A DNA stretch of 60,000 bases from the NCBI RefSeq assembly GCF_964355755.1, contig NC_092670.1, forward strand, positions 3,747,001-3,807,000, given 5' to 3'. Within the stretch, counting starts at the first letter, position 1; each line of letters starts with the position of its first letter. The position numbers and the translations under genes were made by a program. This document shows positions 1 through 13,200 of the stretch, one piece after another. This DNA is from Antedon mediterranea. Its lineage: Eukaryota > Echinodermata > Crinoidea > Comatulida > Antedonidae. The notes below the pieces were generated by a model. The model was not told the DNA's origin. It worked only from the letters and a program-made list of their open reading frames with translations, and did no database searches.

Positions 1-1271
1 TGACATTTGACTTGGAATTAGCAGTTGGTCTGTACATGGTGCTAAACATAGAAATTGACTTCATTTTTAGGATATGATCTTGTCATAAAAAACTAACCTA
101 ACTAAATCATCTACGCAGTATATAAGGTTTGGAGCATTTCCTCCACTGGTTGGAGTGACTATTACTACTACTAGAGTTCATTGTACAATGTGGCATTCCA
201 TAGTTGTTAACCATTAGTTTACAACTAATTAGTTGGTTTGTTTAGTGGAGATAAGAATTTTCGAATGCAAACTCTGTGACGTAAATGGAATTGGTATATC
301 ATTTTCCTAACGATTTAGTATAGATATTGACATACGTTACAGTGGTGACAGTATCTCAATGGAATATATGCATTGAGATAAAAACTATATTGAAAGACAA
401 AACTGTTAATTCTTTAGGATAAAAAAGGCAACAAATGCAACCTATATCAAATATAAGCTATTATCATTATCCTTGTGCAAAAGCTGTATAAACTTCAACA
501 AAGTATCTGTTTTACACATGAATGGCCACCAAATGAACAATATGCAACAGTTTATATTGGATAGCAGAAATTTCAGTTGCCATGGAAACTGTATACTATG
601 AATAATGGAAAGCGTGTATCAGGTAATACCTGTTTGACGATTGCTATTCATGAGCTAGTGAGCTGTTTATCACCGTTGTAATTAGATTCTGTAATGAAGG
701 ATTATTTTGTTACTCAACTGATAGTGATCCTGAATACTGTTTCATTTGCTACAAGAGCTATATAAGTATGTGAAGTGCTCAGATTCTCTTTGGAGACTGA
801 ATAAACTGGAAGCTTACTGTATTTGAAAGAAAAGAGGAACTTGGTGGTTTACTTCTGATTATCTAGATTTTACAGAGATTTAATAATATTGATTTTTAAT
901 AATCTTCTTTTTATTCACCAATTTATGATCTATTTATGATGCATTTTGGATTGTGGAGGAACTTACTAACAGGGGAAATTATTTGGAAACGGATAGAGTA
1001 TGAAAGTTCTTGAATCATAGTGAAATACTATCAAAGATGAAACTGCTTATCATGGATAGTTAGATAGAACAAGAGATACAATTTGGTGGAAATGGTGATG
1101 AACAATTCCTGCCTTTACCTTGGATACTATCTTACTATTACTATGTACAATAGTTTGAAAACAAATTCTGAATTTTCTGACAAGTTAATGATGTTAAAAC
1201 TACAAAGAACGGAATCGTACTTTTTAAATTTTGAGTAGAATGATACTTTGTGTATACTGAGTCTTAAATAA
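1..1271. other. Upstream region of the WDR64-like gene; no coding feature seen
   Basis: This is AT-rich sequence with no long open frame, tRNA or obvious repeat. It probably holds promoter, 5' UTR or further upstream sequence of the plus-strand WD-repeat gene. An in-frame TAA lies directly before the ATG at 1272, so the coding sequence does not extend further upstream in this exon. A non-coding exon further upstream cannot be excluded. Confidence 0.5.
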
Positions 1272-4200
1272 ATGCACCTACAATCAAGAATTATGAATAG
1301 ATATCAAAGTTTTAGTTCTGATTCAGACTCAGATAGCATTGACTCTTTTGTGTAAGTACATGATTGTATTGTGTTTCCTCGGTTTATTACTGTAGAACAG
1401 GAAATGTTATGTTTACAAGCTTAGTTGGAATTTTTATTATTATTTACATATTACTACATGTAGGTACCCCATATTATACATTATAATGCTATCATTTTTT
1501 CCTAAAAAATAGAACCCTTATTAAGGGGACACCTTAGGAAACCATCAAAGTGGCCCATATATCTACTGGTGAAACACAATATATTTCTTCCCCTTTTCAT
1601 TTCATAGGAAAGTCTCCCCTGAATAGGGAGTATCCCAAATGAGGAGCACTACTGTGTTTCTATTTAATGTAATCTCTACTGTTTGGAAATCAGTAGGCCT
1701 GCCTGTATAAAAAAAAACTTTTATTTTCCTTTCAAAAACCGATTTTACTTTAAAAAAATCGACAATATATACATCAACAAATAGATTGCAAAACCCTTTC
1801 ATTACAACCACAAAAAAGTCTACAATATATTCTTCATCAATACATAGATAAACGATTTAACATTTGACATTTTGGTGAACTTCGATTAATTAATTTCCCT
1901 TAAAACACCTGTTGCAGGTGTTTTGATCAAATATGCAAATAATTAAAATCATATTTCAGGCCCAATGCACACAAGTTAAAAGATTTTTTAATTAGCGTTT
2001 AAGCTGCACTGACTCTTAATTTCCTCAAATTCAAATGTCAATGTGTCAAGTTTATTGCGGATCTAAATTACAAATACAAAAATATTTACAAAATCAGTAT
2101 TAAATTCAATGCTGGAATTATTAAAAAGAAATTATATAAAAAAAATGTATTGATATCAAATGTCTGACTCAAGAATATTTATATTAAAATTGTTTTAAAA
2201 ATTATCTACAACAATTTACGTTATTAAAAGCATTATTTTGGAAACGATTGAGTGCATCTTTAATAACTTTTATCATCTATTCAATAATACCACTTTCAAT
2301 AATCCTTGTAAATCATCAAGTAACCTGAATGGTTACTATGTCAACACATTGAGTAAACAATAATGCATGCTCCAATATTTGTTTAGTGTCTATACACTGT
2401 CTATTGTGTTCTAATATTACCAGTGAATGACAGGTTTTTTAATATCGTTTTTTGAGGTATGGTAAGTCTTGCGCAGACGAATAAAATGAAAATGGCATTT
2501 ATTCAAAGTAAAGAAAGGCTGTATTAATAATTTCTTCTATGACCACCTCACAAATTGACCAACAAAATTACAGTAATATTTGGTATCTTTTGGATAATTG
2601 TACTATAATGCTAGCTCAGCTGTCAAACACTCAAGCCATGTGACAGATTGAAATGGGACACACATATATATTTTATTTCATTAGTTTTTGTGTGAGGTGA
2701 GTCCCGTGTTCTCTGAACGACGTAGGGGAATGAGCTGTTAGGAGCTCATTGTACTAAGCCTCGGCATTATGTGGTAGGGTGGCCAGTTCCTTTCCACGCC
2801 GCCTTTTTTCTCCCTAGTATTTTCAACCAGGTACTCATTTATAGCTGAGTGGACTGGGAGTTGTCGGCAATTGAACCCGGGTCTATCTGTATGACAGTCA
2901 AGTGTCCTAGTTTCTGTGTACACTTTCCTTTTTGCATTTTTATCGTAATTTAAAAAATCATTTTTGTTTCTCTTTTGTGCATTCCATACCACTGTAGGCC
3001 TATCAACAGAGAGTGATCACATAATTTAGTCTATAATATGTTCTATGTTTTTGTTATGTAACTTTTTGTCTGTCTGTTGTCCTCCAGGCCTGAGTCAGCC
3101 ATAGATCAAAGGTTTGAAGAGCACATCAAACTACACCATCTCAAAAAACTGATGAAAAAGTTTGCTCAACACAAACCAGATGAGAACGAAAACATAGTTG
3201 TTCCTAAGTTGGACTACTATGCACCGAGCGGCCCGCCAATGAAGCGTCAGCCTGGCAACGTGAATGTGGCGGAGTTTAAGGAGATGATCGGGAGTTTGCT
3301 TGGCAACTCGGCATGGGATTCACAGATGGAGACACTTTTTGCAAAGGTGAGATAAACCTCACAGATTATCGCAGAGAGATCTGTGTAACAATTTGTCACC
3401 TTTTGTGTCGCACATACGTACTGTACAGCGGGTATTAGACAACATCACATAGATAACATAGTGCTCAACTTAAATTGTATCACATTAATCAATAGTAGAA
3501 AATCGGTACTCTGATTTTTATTTCATAGTCGTAGGCAGTTGAATATATTGCAGTTTTTTTTATTGAAAACATTTTATAATGTAAAATTTTGGAAATTACA
3601 AAATGGTTAGTTTTCTCGAAAACTGAATAAATTGTATTGCACAGAATTGTATTTTAATGTTAAATTATTCAAAAGAATATTTTGACTGTCAAATTGTTTT
3701 TTCAAAGGTTGACACATCAGCAGATGGTTATGTGGACTGGAACGAGTTCTGTACGTACATGCTGATGCAGCTTAGAGAAACTGACTACATGAGACTTAAG
3801 AAGTTTCTTCCATTCTCAGCAGATCCTAAGATAAGACACATTGTTCAAAATAGGGTAAGTAGAATACTTGAATTAAAATTAATTAAAATCAGGTTTTACG
3901 CCATATTACAAAATTTACGAATACGAGTATGTATACTAATCCAAAAACTGTAAAAATCCAATTATATATCTTACATTTTACAAAAAATATGATGCATTTT
4001 TTAGAGTTATAATTCCAGAGGATTGAACAAAAATTAGAGGGTTAGGAATATACTAGGACTGCATTAACAATGGATTGAACCAAATAGAAGTCTTTTGTTT
4101 TAATTGTATAGGAATCTGCTGAAAGGGATTGAAAGCTCAAATCCTGTAAAAATTATTGAATTGTAAATTTGGTTAAATTTTTTTTTAACGCAGCAAGAAT

Positions 4201-7200
4201 GTACGCATAGCATAACCTCAACAGAAAATCCAACCCGGTTCATCACACTTAGCAAAGAAGGAATTCTGGGAGTATTCGACTCACAGTTACACCTCGAAAA
4301 ATGGCATAAGGTCGTGTCAGAGAATGATGATCCACGTACTTCAAAACGACGATTTAAGACTTGGTACTCAGATATTGTTTACATGCCGAACGTACACAAA
4401 CTCGCAATAGCATCTACGGGACGAGATATACGGTTCTGGGATATTTCAACAAACTCTTATTTTGAAGATTTTCATTTATACGGTATAGAATATGCATATG
4501 GTTATATTAAAAGAGATAATTTATCATTATAAAATAGGCTATATAAAAAATTGACGGAAAATGTAATCATAAGAATTAATTGCAAATTCAGAGGTATAAA
4601 TGAGCGAAATGACAAAATAATTGTGAGATTAAATTGTTTTTTATATATATTTTTATAGCTTTGAATGATATGCCCATATGTATGGACTACTGGTATGACA
4701 AAAAGGTAATTATGTATTTCTAATTTGATAAGGTATGTAGGAGGGATCGTTGGAATTGAGTATTCCTTTGTTCAATTTAAAAATAAAATAATAATATTCA
4801 TTTGTAACAGAGAGCATGTCAATGTAGACATTCATTAATTGCATAATGAAATGCAATACAATCTCTATCAATTTTGGTGCCTATAATAAAGTAATACATA
4901 TTTTTTTTTCATACTAGAATCTTGCTGGTGAATCGTTACTAGTCGTTGGATTTGACATGGGGTCAATCCATCTGTTTTACTTCACTCAACCAATGACAAG
5001 CCTCTTTGCCACAATGTTCAAAGATGCTGAAGGCACTCAGAAGATTTGGACACAGGTGAGATCACATGATCTTGTTTGAAATTTCTGAATCCTTTTTGCA
5101 AAATTTTAGAGATTACTGTTTTATGGTTCTTTCATTGATCTTTAGGATTTACATCTCCATCAAAAGTTTGTGCGTCAAGTTGTGCTACCAAACATTCACA
5201 AGAACGAGATGGTGCGTAAAGTACGCTACATCCCAGAAAACGATTTCATTCTTTCGTCAAGCAGCAGCAACAAGACTTCGATGGTGATGATGGATATACA
5301 GGGCAAGAAGAAAACTTATGTTTTCAAATTGAGCAAGGTTGGTTGTAGGTTGAGTGAAGGGTCTTAGGCTAAGTAAAGAAGTGTCTTACTGCACTAAGTC
5401 TTGGTATTTTCTGGTGCGTTGGCCAGTTCCTTTTCATGCTGCCTTATCCTTTCAAGTTTTTTTCAACCAGATACTCTTTTACAGTTGAATAGACTGCAGG
5501 TTGTTTGGAATTTCAATCCAGGCCTTTTTTTAAAATCTAACCATTTATGGCTAGCGTGATTCTGGTTGAATAGGTTAGATGTAAAATGAAAAGAAAGGCT
5601 ATTACTGAAGATAAACTCTTGGGAATCATCTTTATCATACAGAAAAAAAAGTAAATTCAAATTCAAATAAATGCTATAAGATTTGCAAAAATAGCCTATG
5701 CCATGTAAAATATGAATACAATTTTTTTTGGTAAAACAAACACAATGTTAAAGTAAAGAAATAAAGCAAATAATGCCTTTATTTCATAGAATGACGATAT
5801 ACACTTCATTAAAAATGTTTTTCTTACAGGGCGTGGAATGTTTTGACTTCAACAAAACGTTAAACATGATCGCTACTGGAAGCATTGACCACTGTATACG
5901 TCTTTGGAACCCGTACGTAGAGGATAAACCAATTGCATTGCTGACAGGTCACATGATGTCCATTGTGGATGTAGTCATCCATGAACCATATCACCAGATA
6001 TTTAGTTATTCAAAAGATGGGGTAAGTCATTATTTTTTCATTCTGCGTATACTAAGTTTGTTTGTTGTTAATTGGTAGCTAGTAAGTATTCAAAATTTAT
6101 TTTCCAATCTATTATATATGAGTAAGTTTTATGAAAATTTTATCAATTGATTTTTATTTCTATGTATATACATGGAGGACACTAATTTTAAAATCTGTCC
6201 TACGCAGAGCTTTAAGCTAATTTTAATGCATGAGAAATGTTGATAATAAAGGAGCTGCAACTCTGAGGTTTATAAACACAAGGAAGGAAACAATTATTTA
6301 TCCTGTAATTAACAGAAACTAATGATTCAATTATTGGGAATCCAGAACAAAATAATGTGGAGGAGTTTCGTCATTATCAATGTTATCATCTCTTCTGTTC
6401 ATAACTTCATTTGTGCACCTCATTTTCTCAACCACAGTGCCAGACATAACATAGTCATTTTCAGCCTGTTGTTCTGCTGGTGTGTCATCAATTGTATAGT
6501 AAACATCTTCCTCAACAATGATTCCTGGAATGTCAGAAGTATCTTGGACCCTTGTGCCATTGTTCCTTTGATAACGCACAACATGTTGTGGTTTGTTGCA
6601 GCGTTTCTTCTTTAGTTGATAAAGTAACACAAGTACAACAATCATAAGTGTGATAGTACTTGTTGCCAGTGCCATTATGATTGTTCTATTGTTGTCACTT
6701 GCTGGATTGCATTTTTGGGATGTTGTTCGATATACCACTTTATTGTCAGTTGGTGTGATATTTTGGTCTTTTGGGTTGTTTTTCACATTGGTCGTTGCTT
6801 TAATACATTCAGTAGTGGATAAGATTTTGTTATCTTTGATTGTGAATTCAATCTCATCAGATCTGTTCAGAACCTCTGTACTCACCAGACACTTGGCAAT
6901 GTAATCACCAGCTGGTAAATTGTTGAAACATGTTTCATCTGTCTCTTGCTGGTAATCATTCTCTGCCATTACTTCTTCATTCAAACTCCAGTTGTAGATT
7001 TTCTTGCTACCAGATCCACCTGCTGCATAGCACTTGAAGCTATTCTGATTCACAGACATTTCAGACGTTTTATTTAACATCTTGACCTCCACCATTAATT
7101 GTGGGAGAACTTTTAATATCACAGTTTTGCACCAAGTTTCCCAACTGTTTGAATATGAAAGACAAGTGAAAAATATTGCTTCTCCGGAATAGAAACCCTT

Positions 7201-10200
7201 AATAGTCTGATTATAGGTTATATTATATGAACTATAAGACTGTGTGACATTGTACTTTCCTTGGATCCACCCAATTGTGACATCACATATGCGGTTATTT
7301 GGTACTATGATGATCTTACAAACAATTTGAACTTGCTTCCATTCTATAATGTTATCCAAACCTTCACAAGAAATGTGAATGTTATCCCCATCAGGTATTC
7401 TAAAATGGACATCATATGTAGGAACCAAATATTGTAACTTATCACCATCCTCACATGTGTATATTCCTTGTACTTGCTGTGCCTCAAAAGATATGAAAAG
7501 TGGACATCTAATTGTTAACTTTTTAAAGTAGTCTTTAAAGATAAGTAGCTTTTTCGAGTTGTCTACAGAGTACTTTGGAATAACCTGATATTGTTTATTT
7601 GCTGCTGGTAAAACTCTCACTGATTGCACAGAGGTGCTTGTGTAATAGTAAACATTATCAAATTCAACTAAACTTGCAGAAACTCCATTGGAAAATGGCA
7701 AGCACGCCAATACAAAGATCAAATACGTTTTAAAATTCATGCTTCTTAGTGAAAATCTAAAATGGTCAACCAATGATTCAAGTGTTAAAACGTTTGGATG
7801 TGTAAAAGTGTTGGTTGATGATAAAATTTTTCTGAGATTATGCAATGGCTGTATTGAGGAAGTTGACTATACTATAATTATAGAATCTGAAAACTAAACT
7901 AAAATAAAAAATTGAGTTTTGTTTTTAGTTGGTCTATGTTTTTAATATTAGGTTTCTCACACTTAAATAGTACAATAATAAATATAATAAATGGGGTGAT
8001 TTTTACTGCCAATTTTCCTGAAAACTCATTTTGGAAGATTTACCAGTTATCAACTCAAGTAATAGACAATTAAAAATTTAAAAAATTATTAAATAAAAAA
8101 AAAAATTCTTGACAATCATTTAATCAATCCGAAATGTAAAATACATTACGCAATTTTCATAGAGTCATCGATAGGGATGTTAAAAATAAGAATTGTGTCG
8201 TGTTAGTTGATTATGATATTAAAAAGTACAATACAAAGCCAAAAGCAAAACAGTTTTTAACTTCAAGGGTGCCAATATAAAATTTTTATCATTGGAATGT
8301 TTGCATGGTGCAATCAATATCCCTAAGGTTGATCGAAAGAACATTGATCAAAACGTCAAAACAGTTCTTTTCAGCACTACATACGTGGTGTACTGCAAAC
8401 TTTATATTAATATAAGGTTTGTTTTCATAAAAAGTGAATTTTCCAGTTTTCCATCAAGGTCATTACAGAGTTTGAGACCAGATACAGATATAAAATAATG
8501 CGATCTTTTTAAGTGCAGCAAACAAAGTACAAATACTCAATAATAGATTAGTATACATGCATTTAATCATGCTCAAAAGTCTTAATATACAGTATTAACA
8601 ATTGATGTGGATAAGACTAGTGTGCTAACTGCAAATTGCCAAAAATAGTGATATTAAAATATTAAAGTATTTCAATTTGCAACAATGACCTTTGGGTGAG
8701 GTTACTAATTGAATAACATGGAGAATTTAAACACAGCAAAGAGAGAAACACTAATTTGCTCAGTAATATTACTGAAAATACTAGATGGAGCAGTAAATCC
8801 AAGAAAATCACATATTCTGATTTTAAATAATGTCTATTTACAATTGATATCTTTTTCAAAAACTCATTTCTCCCATTAGCATTTAGTTAGATATTTGGGA
8901 TGCTGAATGTAACAAGAACTTTGTTTAGATTTTGGAGAGGAGTTATGATTTAAACCCAAGAATTAATCTGTAGTTGTGTTTGTCTTCAGGTTTTTTTTTT
9001 AATCTGTCTAAGTTACTTTATATTTACAAATGATCAAGATTTTCTAGAGAAGGCCTTAACATTTATGCAAATTTGGTAATCATGCCTTATAACTACTTTA
9101 CATTATCATACAGAACCATTTTCTACAGTGGTGATTTACAAATTAATAAACTCTACAAAATGTTTTAAAATAATGTTTGCTACATTACTGTGTAAACTGT
9201 TATAAAAGTACTATTGTTTTTTTGTTGCTTAATCTTAAAAATGGAGACAATTTGGACATTTTCATTCATAAGTTTAATTATTAAAAACCTCACTTTCCAT
9301 TTCTTCTGTGATGTTATTCGGTGTAATTTTAAAAGATTGTTTAGCTTTTACTGATATAAGTTGTGAACATGTTTGATTACTTGTCGACGGTATCTCCATC
9401 TTTGATTTCACAATACAATGCATCAATGCTTGTTTCTGGTTGTTGTTGTCTTCTAGATGTGTTTGCAATTGTTATACTGTAATTTTGTTGTTCCACTTTG
9501 GTATCTGCAACATCAGAAGTTTCGTAGACAGTATTTCTTTGATAAAACACTTCTGGTTGATGTTTGTTGTCATGTTTCCTGTTGTCATGTTTCCTTTTTA
9601 GTATGTAGAGAAACAAAATGAAGACAATAACCATCAGTGTCATAGTACTTGTTGCTAGAACCATTATGAGTATTTTATCACTGCTCCTTTTCTGTTTGTT
9701 GTTGATATCATTCACCTTGTTGTAGTTTTGGGAATTTGTCACTCTGTCTACTGACATGTCGACATCTTTAATTGTGAATTCTACCTCATCAGATCTGATC
9801 TGAACCTCAGCACTCACCAGACACTTGACAGTGTAATCAGCTGGTAAATTGTTAAAACATCTTTCATCTGTCTCTTGCTGGTAATCATTCTGTGTCACTC
9901 CTTCTCCATTCAAACTCCAGTTGTAGATTTTCTTGCTACCAGATCCACCTGCTGCATAGCACTTAAAGCAATTCTGATTCACAGACATTTCAGACGTTTC
10001 ATATAACCTCTTGACCTTCACCATTAATTGTGGGAGAACTTTTAATATCACAGTTTTGCACCTAGTTTCCCAACTGTTTGAATATGAAAGACAAATGAAA
10101 AATATTGCTTCTCCGGAATAGAAACCCTTAATAGTCTGATTATAGGTTATATTATATGAACTATAAGACTGTGTGACATTGTACTTTCCTTGGATCCACC

Positions 10201-13200
10201 CAATTGTGACATCACATATGCGGTCATTTGGTACTATGATGATCTTACAAACAATTTGAACTTGCTTCCATTCAATAATGTTATTCAAACCTTCACAAGA
10301 AATGTGAATGTTATCCCCTTCAGGTATTCTAAAATGGACATCATATGTAGGAACCAAATATTGTAACTTATCACCATCCTCACAGGTGTATATTCCTTGT
10401 ACTTGCTGTGCCTCAAAAGATATGAAAAGTGGACATCTAATTGTTAACTTTTTAAAGTAGTCTTTAAAGATAATTAGCTTTTTGAAGTTGTCTACAGAGT
10501 ACTTTGGAATAACCTGATATTGTTTATTTGCTGCTGGTAAAACTCTCACTGATTGCACAGAGGTGCTTGTGTAATAGTAAACATTATCAAATTCAACTAA
10601 ACTTGCAGAAACTCCATTGGAAAATGACAAGCACGCCAATACAAAGATCAAATACGTTTTAAAATTCATGCTTCTTAGTGAAAATCTAAAATGGTCAACC
10701 AATGATTCAAGTGTAAAACGTTTGGATGTGTAAAAGTGTTGGTTGATGATAAAATTTTTCTGAGATTATGCAATGGCTGTATTGAGGAAGTTGACTATAC
10801 TATAATTATAGAATCTGAAAACTAAACTAAAATAAAAAATTGAGTTTTGTTTTTAGTTGGTCTATGTTTTTAATATTAGGATTCTCACACTTAAATAGTA
10901 CAATAATAAATATAATAAATGGGGTGATTTTTACTGCCAATTTTTCTTAAAACTCATTTTGGAAGATTTACCAGTTATCAACTCAAGTAATAGACAAATT
11001 AAAAATTAAAAAAATTATTAAATAAAAAAAAAAATTCTTGACAATCATTTAATCATCCGAAATGTAAAATACATTATGCAATTTTCATTAGAGTCATCGA
11101 TAGGGATGTTAAAAATAAGAATCGTGTCGTGTTAGTTGATTATGATATTAAAAAGTACAATACAAAGCCAAAAGCAAAACAGTTTTTAACTTCAAGGGTG
11201 CCAATATAACATTTTTATCATTGGAATGTTTGCATGGTGCAATCAATATCCCTAAGGTTGATCGAAAGTACATTGATCAAAACGTCAAAACAGTTCTTTT
11301 CTGCACTACATACGTGGTGTACTGCAAACTTTATATTAATATAAGGTTTGTTTTCATAAAAAGTGAATTTTTCAGTTTTCCATCAAGGTCATTACAGAGT
11401 TTGAGACCAGATACAGATATAAAATAATGCGATCTTTTTAAGTGCAGCAAACAAAGTACAAATACTCAATAATAGATTAGTATACATGCATTTAATCATG
11501 CTCAAAAGTCTTAATATACAGTATTAACAATTGATGTTGATAAGACTAGTGTGCTAACTGCAAATTGCCAAAAATAGTGATATTAAAATATTAAAGTATT
11601 TCAATTTCCAACAATGACCTTTGGGTGAGGTTACTAATTGAATAACATGGAGAATTTAAACACAGCAAAGAGAGAAACACTAATTTGCTCAGTAATATTA
11701 CTGAAAATACTAGATGGAGCAGTAAATCCAAGAAAATCACATATTCTGATTTTAAATAATGTCTATTTACAATTGATATCTTTTTCAAAAACTCATTTTT
11801 CCCATTAGCATTTAGTTATATATTTGGGATGCTGAATGTAACAAGAACTTTGTTTAGATTTTGGAGAGGAGCTATGATTTAAACCCAGGAATCAATCTGT
11901 AGTTGTGTTTGTCTTCAGGTTTTTTTTTTTAATCTGTCTAAGTTACTTTATATTTACAAATGGTCAAGATTTTCTAGAGAAGGCCTTAACATTTATGCAA
12001 ATTTGGTAATCATGCCTTATAACTACTTTACATTATCATACAGAACCATTTTCTACAGTGGTAATTTACAAATTAATAAACTCTACAAAATGTTTTAAAA
12101 TAATGTTTGCTACATTACTGTGTAAACTGTTATAAAAGTACTATTGTTTTTTTTTTGCTTAATCTTAAAAATGGAGACAATTTGGAAATTTTCATTCATA
12201 AGTTTAATTATTAAAAACCTCACTTTCCATTTCTTCTGTGATGTTATTCGGTGTAATTTTAAAAGATTGTTTAGCTTTTACTGATATAAGTTGTGAACAT
12301 GTTTGATTACTTGTCGACGGTATCTCCATCTTTGATTTCACAATACAATGCATCAATGTTTGTTTCTAGTTGTTGTCTTTTAGATGTGTTTGCAATGGTT
12401 ATACTGTAGTTTTGTTGTTCCACTTTGGTATCTGCACCATCAGAAGTTTCGTAGACAGTATTTCTTTGATAAAACACTTCTGGATGATGTTTGTTGTCAT
12501 GTTTCCTGTTGTCATGTTTCCTGCTGTCATGTTTTCTTTTTAGTATGTAGAGAAACAAAATGAAGACAATAACCATCAGTGTGATAGTACTTGTTGCTAG
12601 AACCGTTATAATTATTTTATCACTGCTCCTTTTCTGTTTTTTATTGATATCATTCACCTTGTTGTAGTTTTGGGAAGTTGTCACTCTGTCTACTGACATG
12701 TCGACATCTTTAATTGTGAATTCTACCTCATCAGATCTGATCTGAACCTCAGCACTCACCAGACACTTGACAGTGTAATCACCAGCTGGTAAATTGTTAA
12801 AACATCTTTCATCTGTCTCTTGCTGGTAATCATTCTGTGTCATTCCTTCTCCATTCAAACTCCAGTTGTATATTTTCTTGCTACCAGATCCACCTGCTGC
12901 ATAGCACTTGAAGCAATTCTTATTCACAGAGTTTTCAGATGTTGCATATAACTTCTTGACCTCCACCATTAATTGTTGAAGAACTTTTAATATCACAGTT
13001 TTGCACCAAGTTTCCCAACTGTTTGATAATGAAAGACAAATGAAAAATATTGCTTCTCCAGAATAAAAACCATTAATAGTCTGATTATAGGTTATATTAT
13101 ATAAACTATAAGACTGTGTGACATTGTACTTTCCTTGGATCCACCCAATTGTGACATCACATATGCGGTCATTTGGTACTATGATGATCTTACAAACAAT

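Noticed and set aside
3657-3953. Reading the EF-hand exon as a stand-alone small protein
   Set aside because: A clear acceptor at 3707 and donor at 3855, both in phase with neighbouring exons, show that it is exon 3 of the WD-repeat gene.
6322-6904. Plus-strand open frames opposite IgR1 (and the like opposite IgR5 and IgR7)
   Set aside because: They are antisense shadows of the receptor tails and vary with them. The minus-strand frames have the signal peptide, domain and TM order.
6331-7740. Classical ITAM in tail type A
   Set aside because: YYTI and YFVL are about 48 residues apart, while an ITAM needs about 6-12. DYVM lacks a +3 hydrophobic residue. Only single YxxI/L motifs can be stated.
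7741-7845. 35-residue N-terminal extension of IgR1 and IgR5
   Set aside because: The open frame upstream of the ATG has no ATG itself (it would start at TTG). A hydrophobic signal peptide begins exactly at the first ATG, so the extension is taken as 5' UTR.
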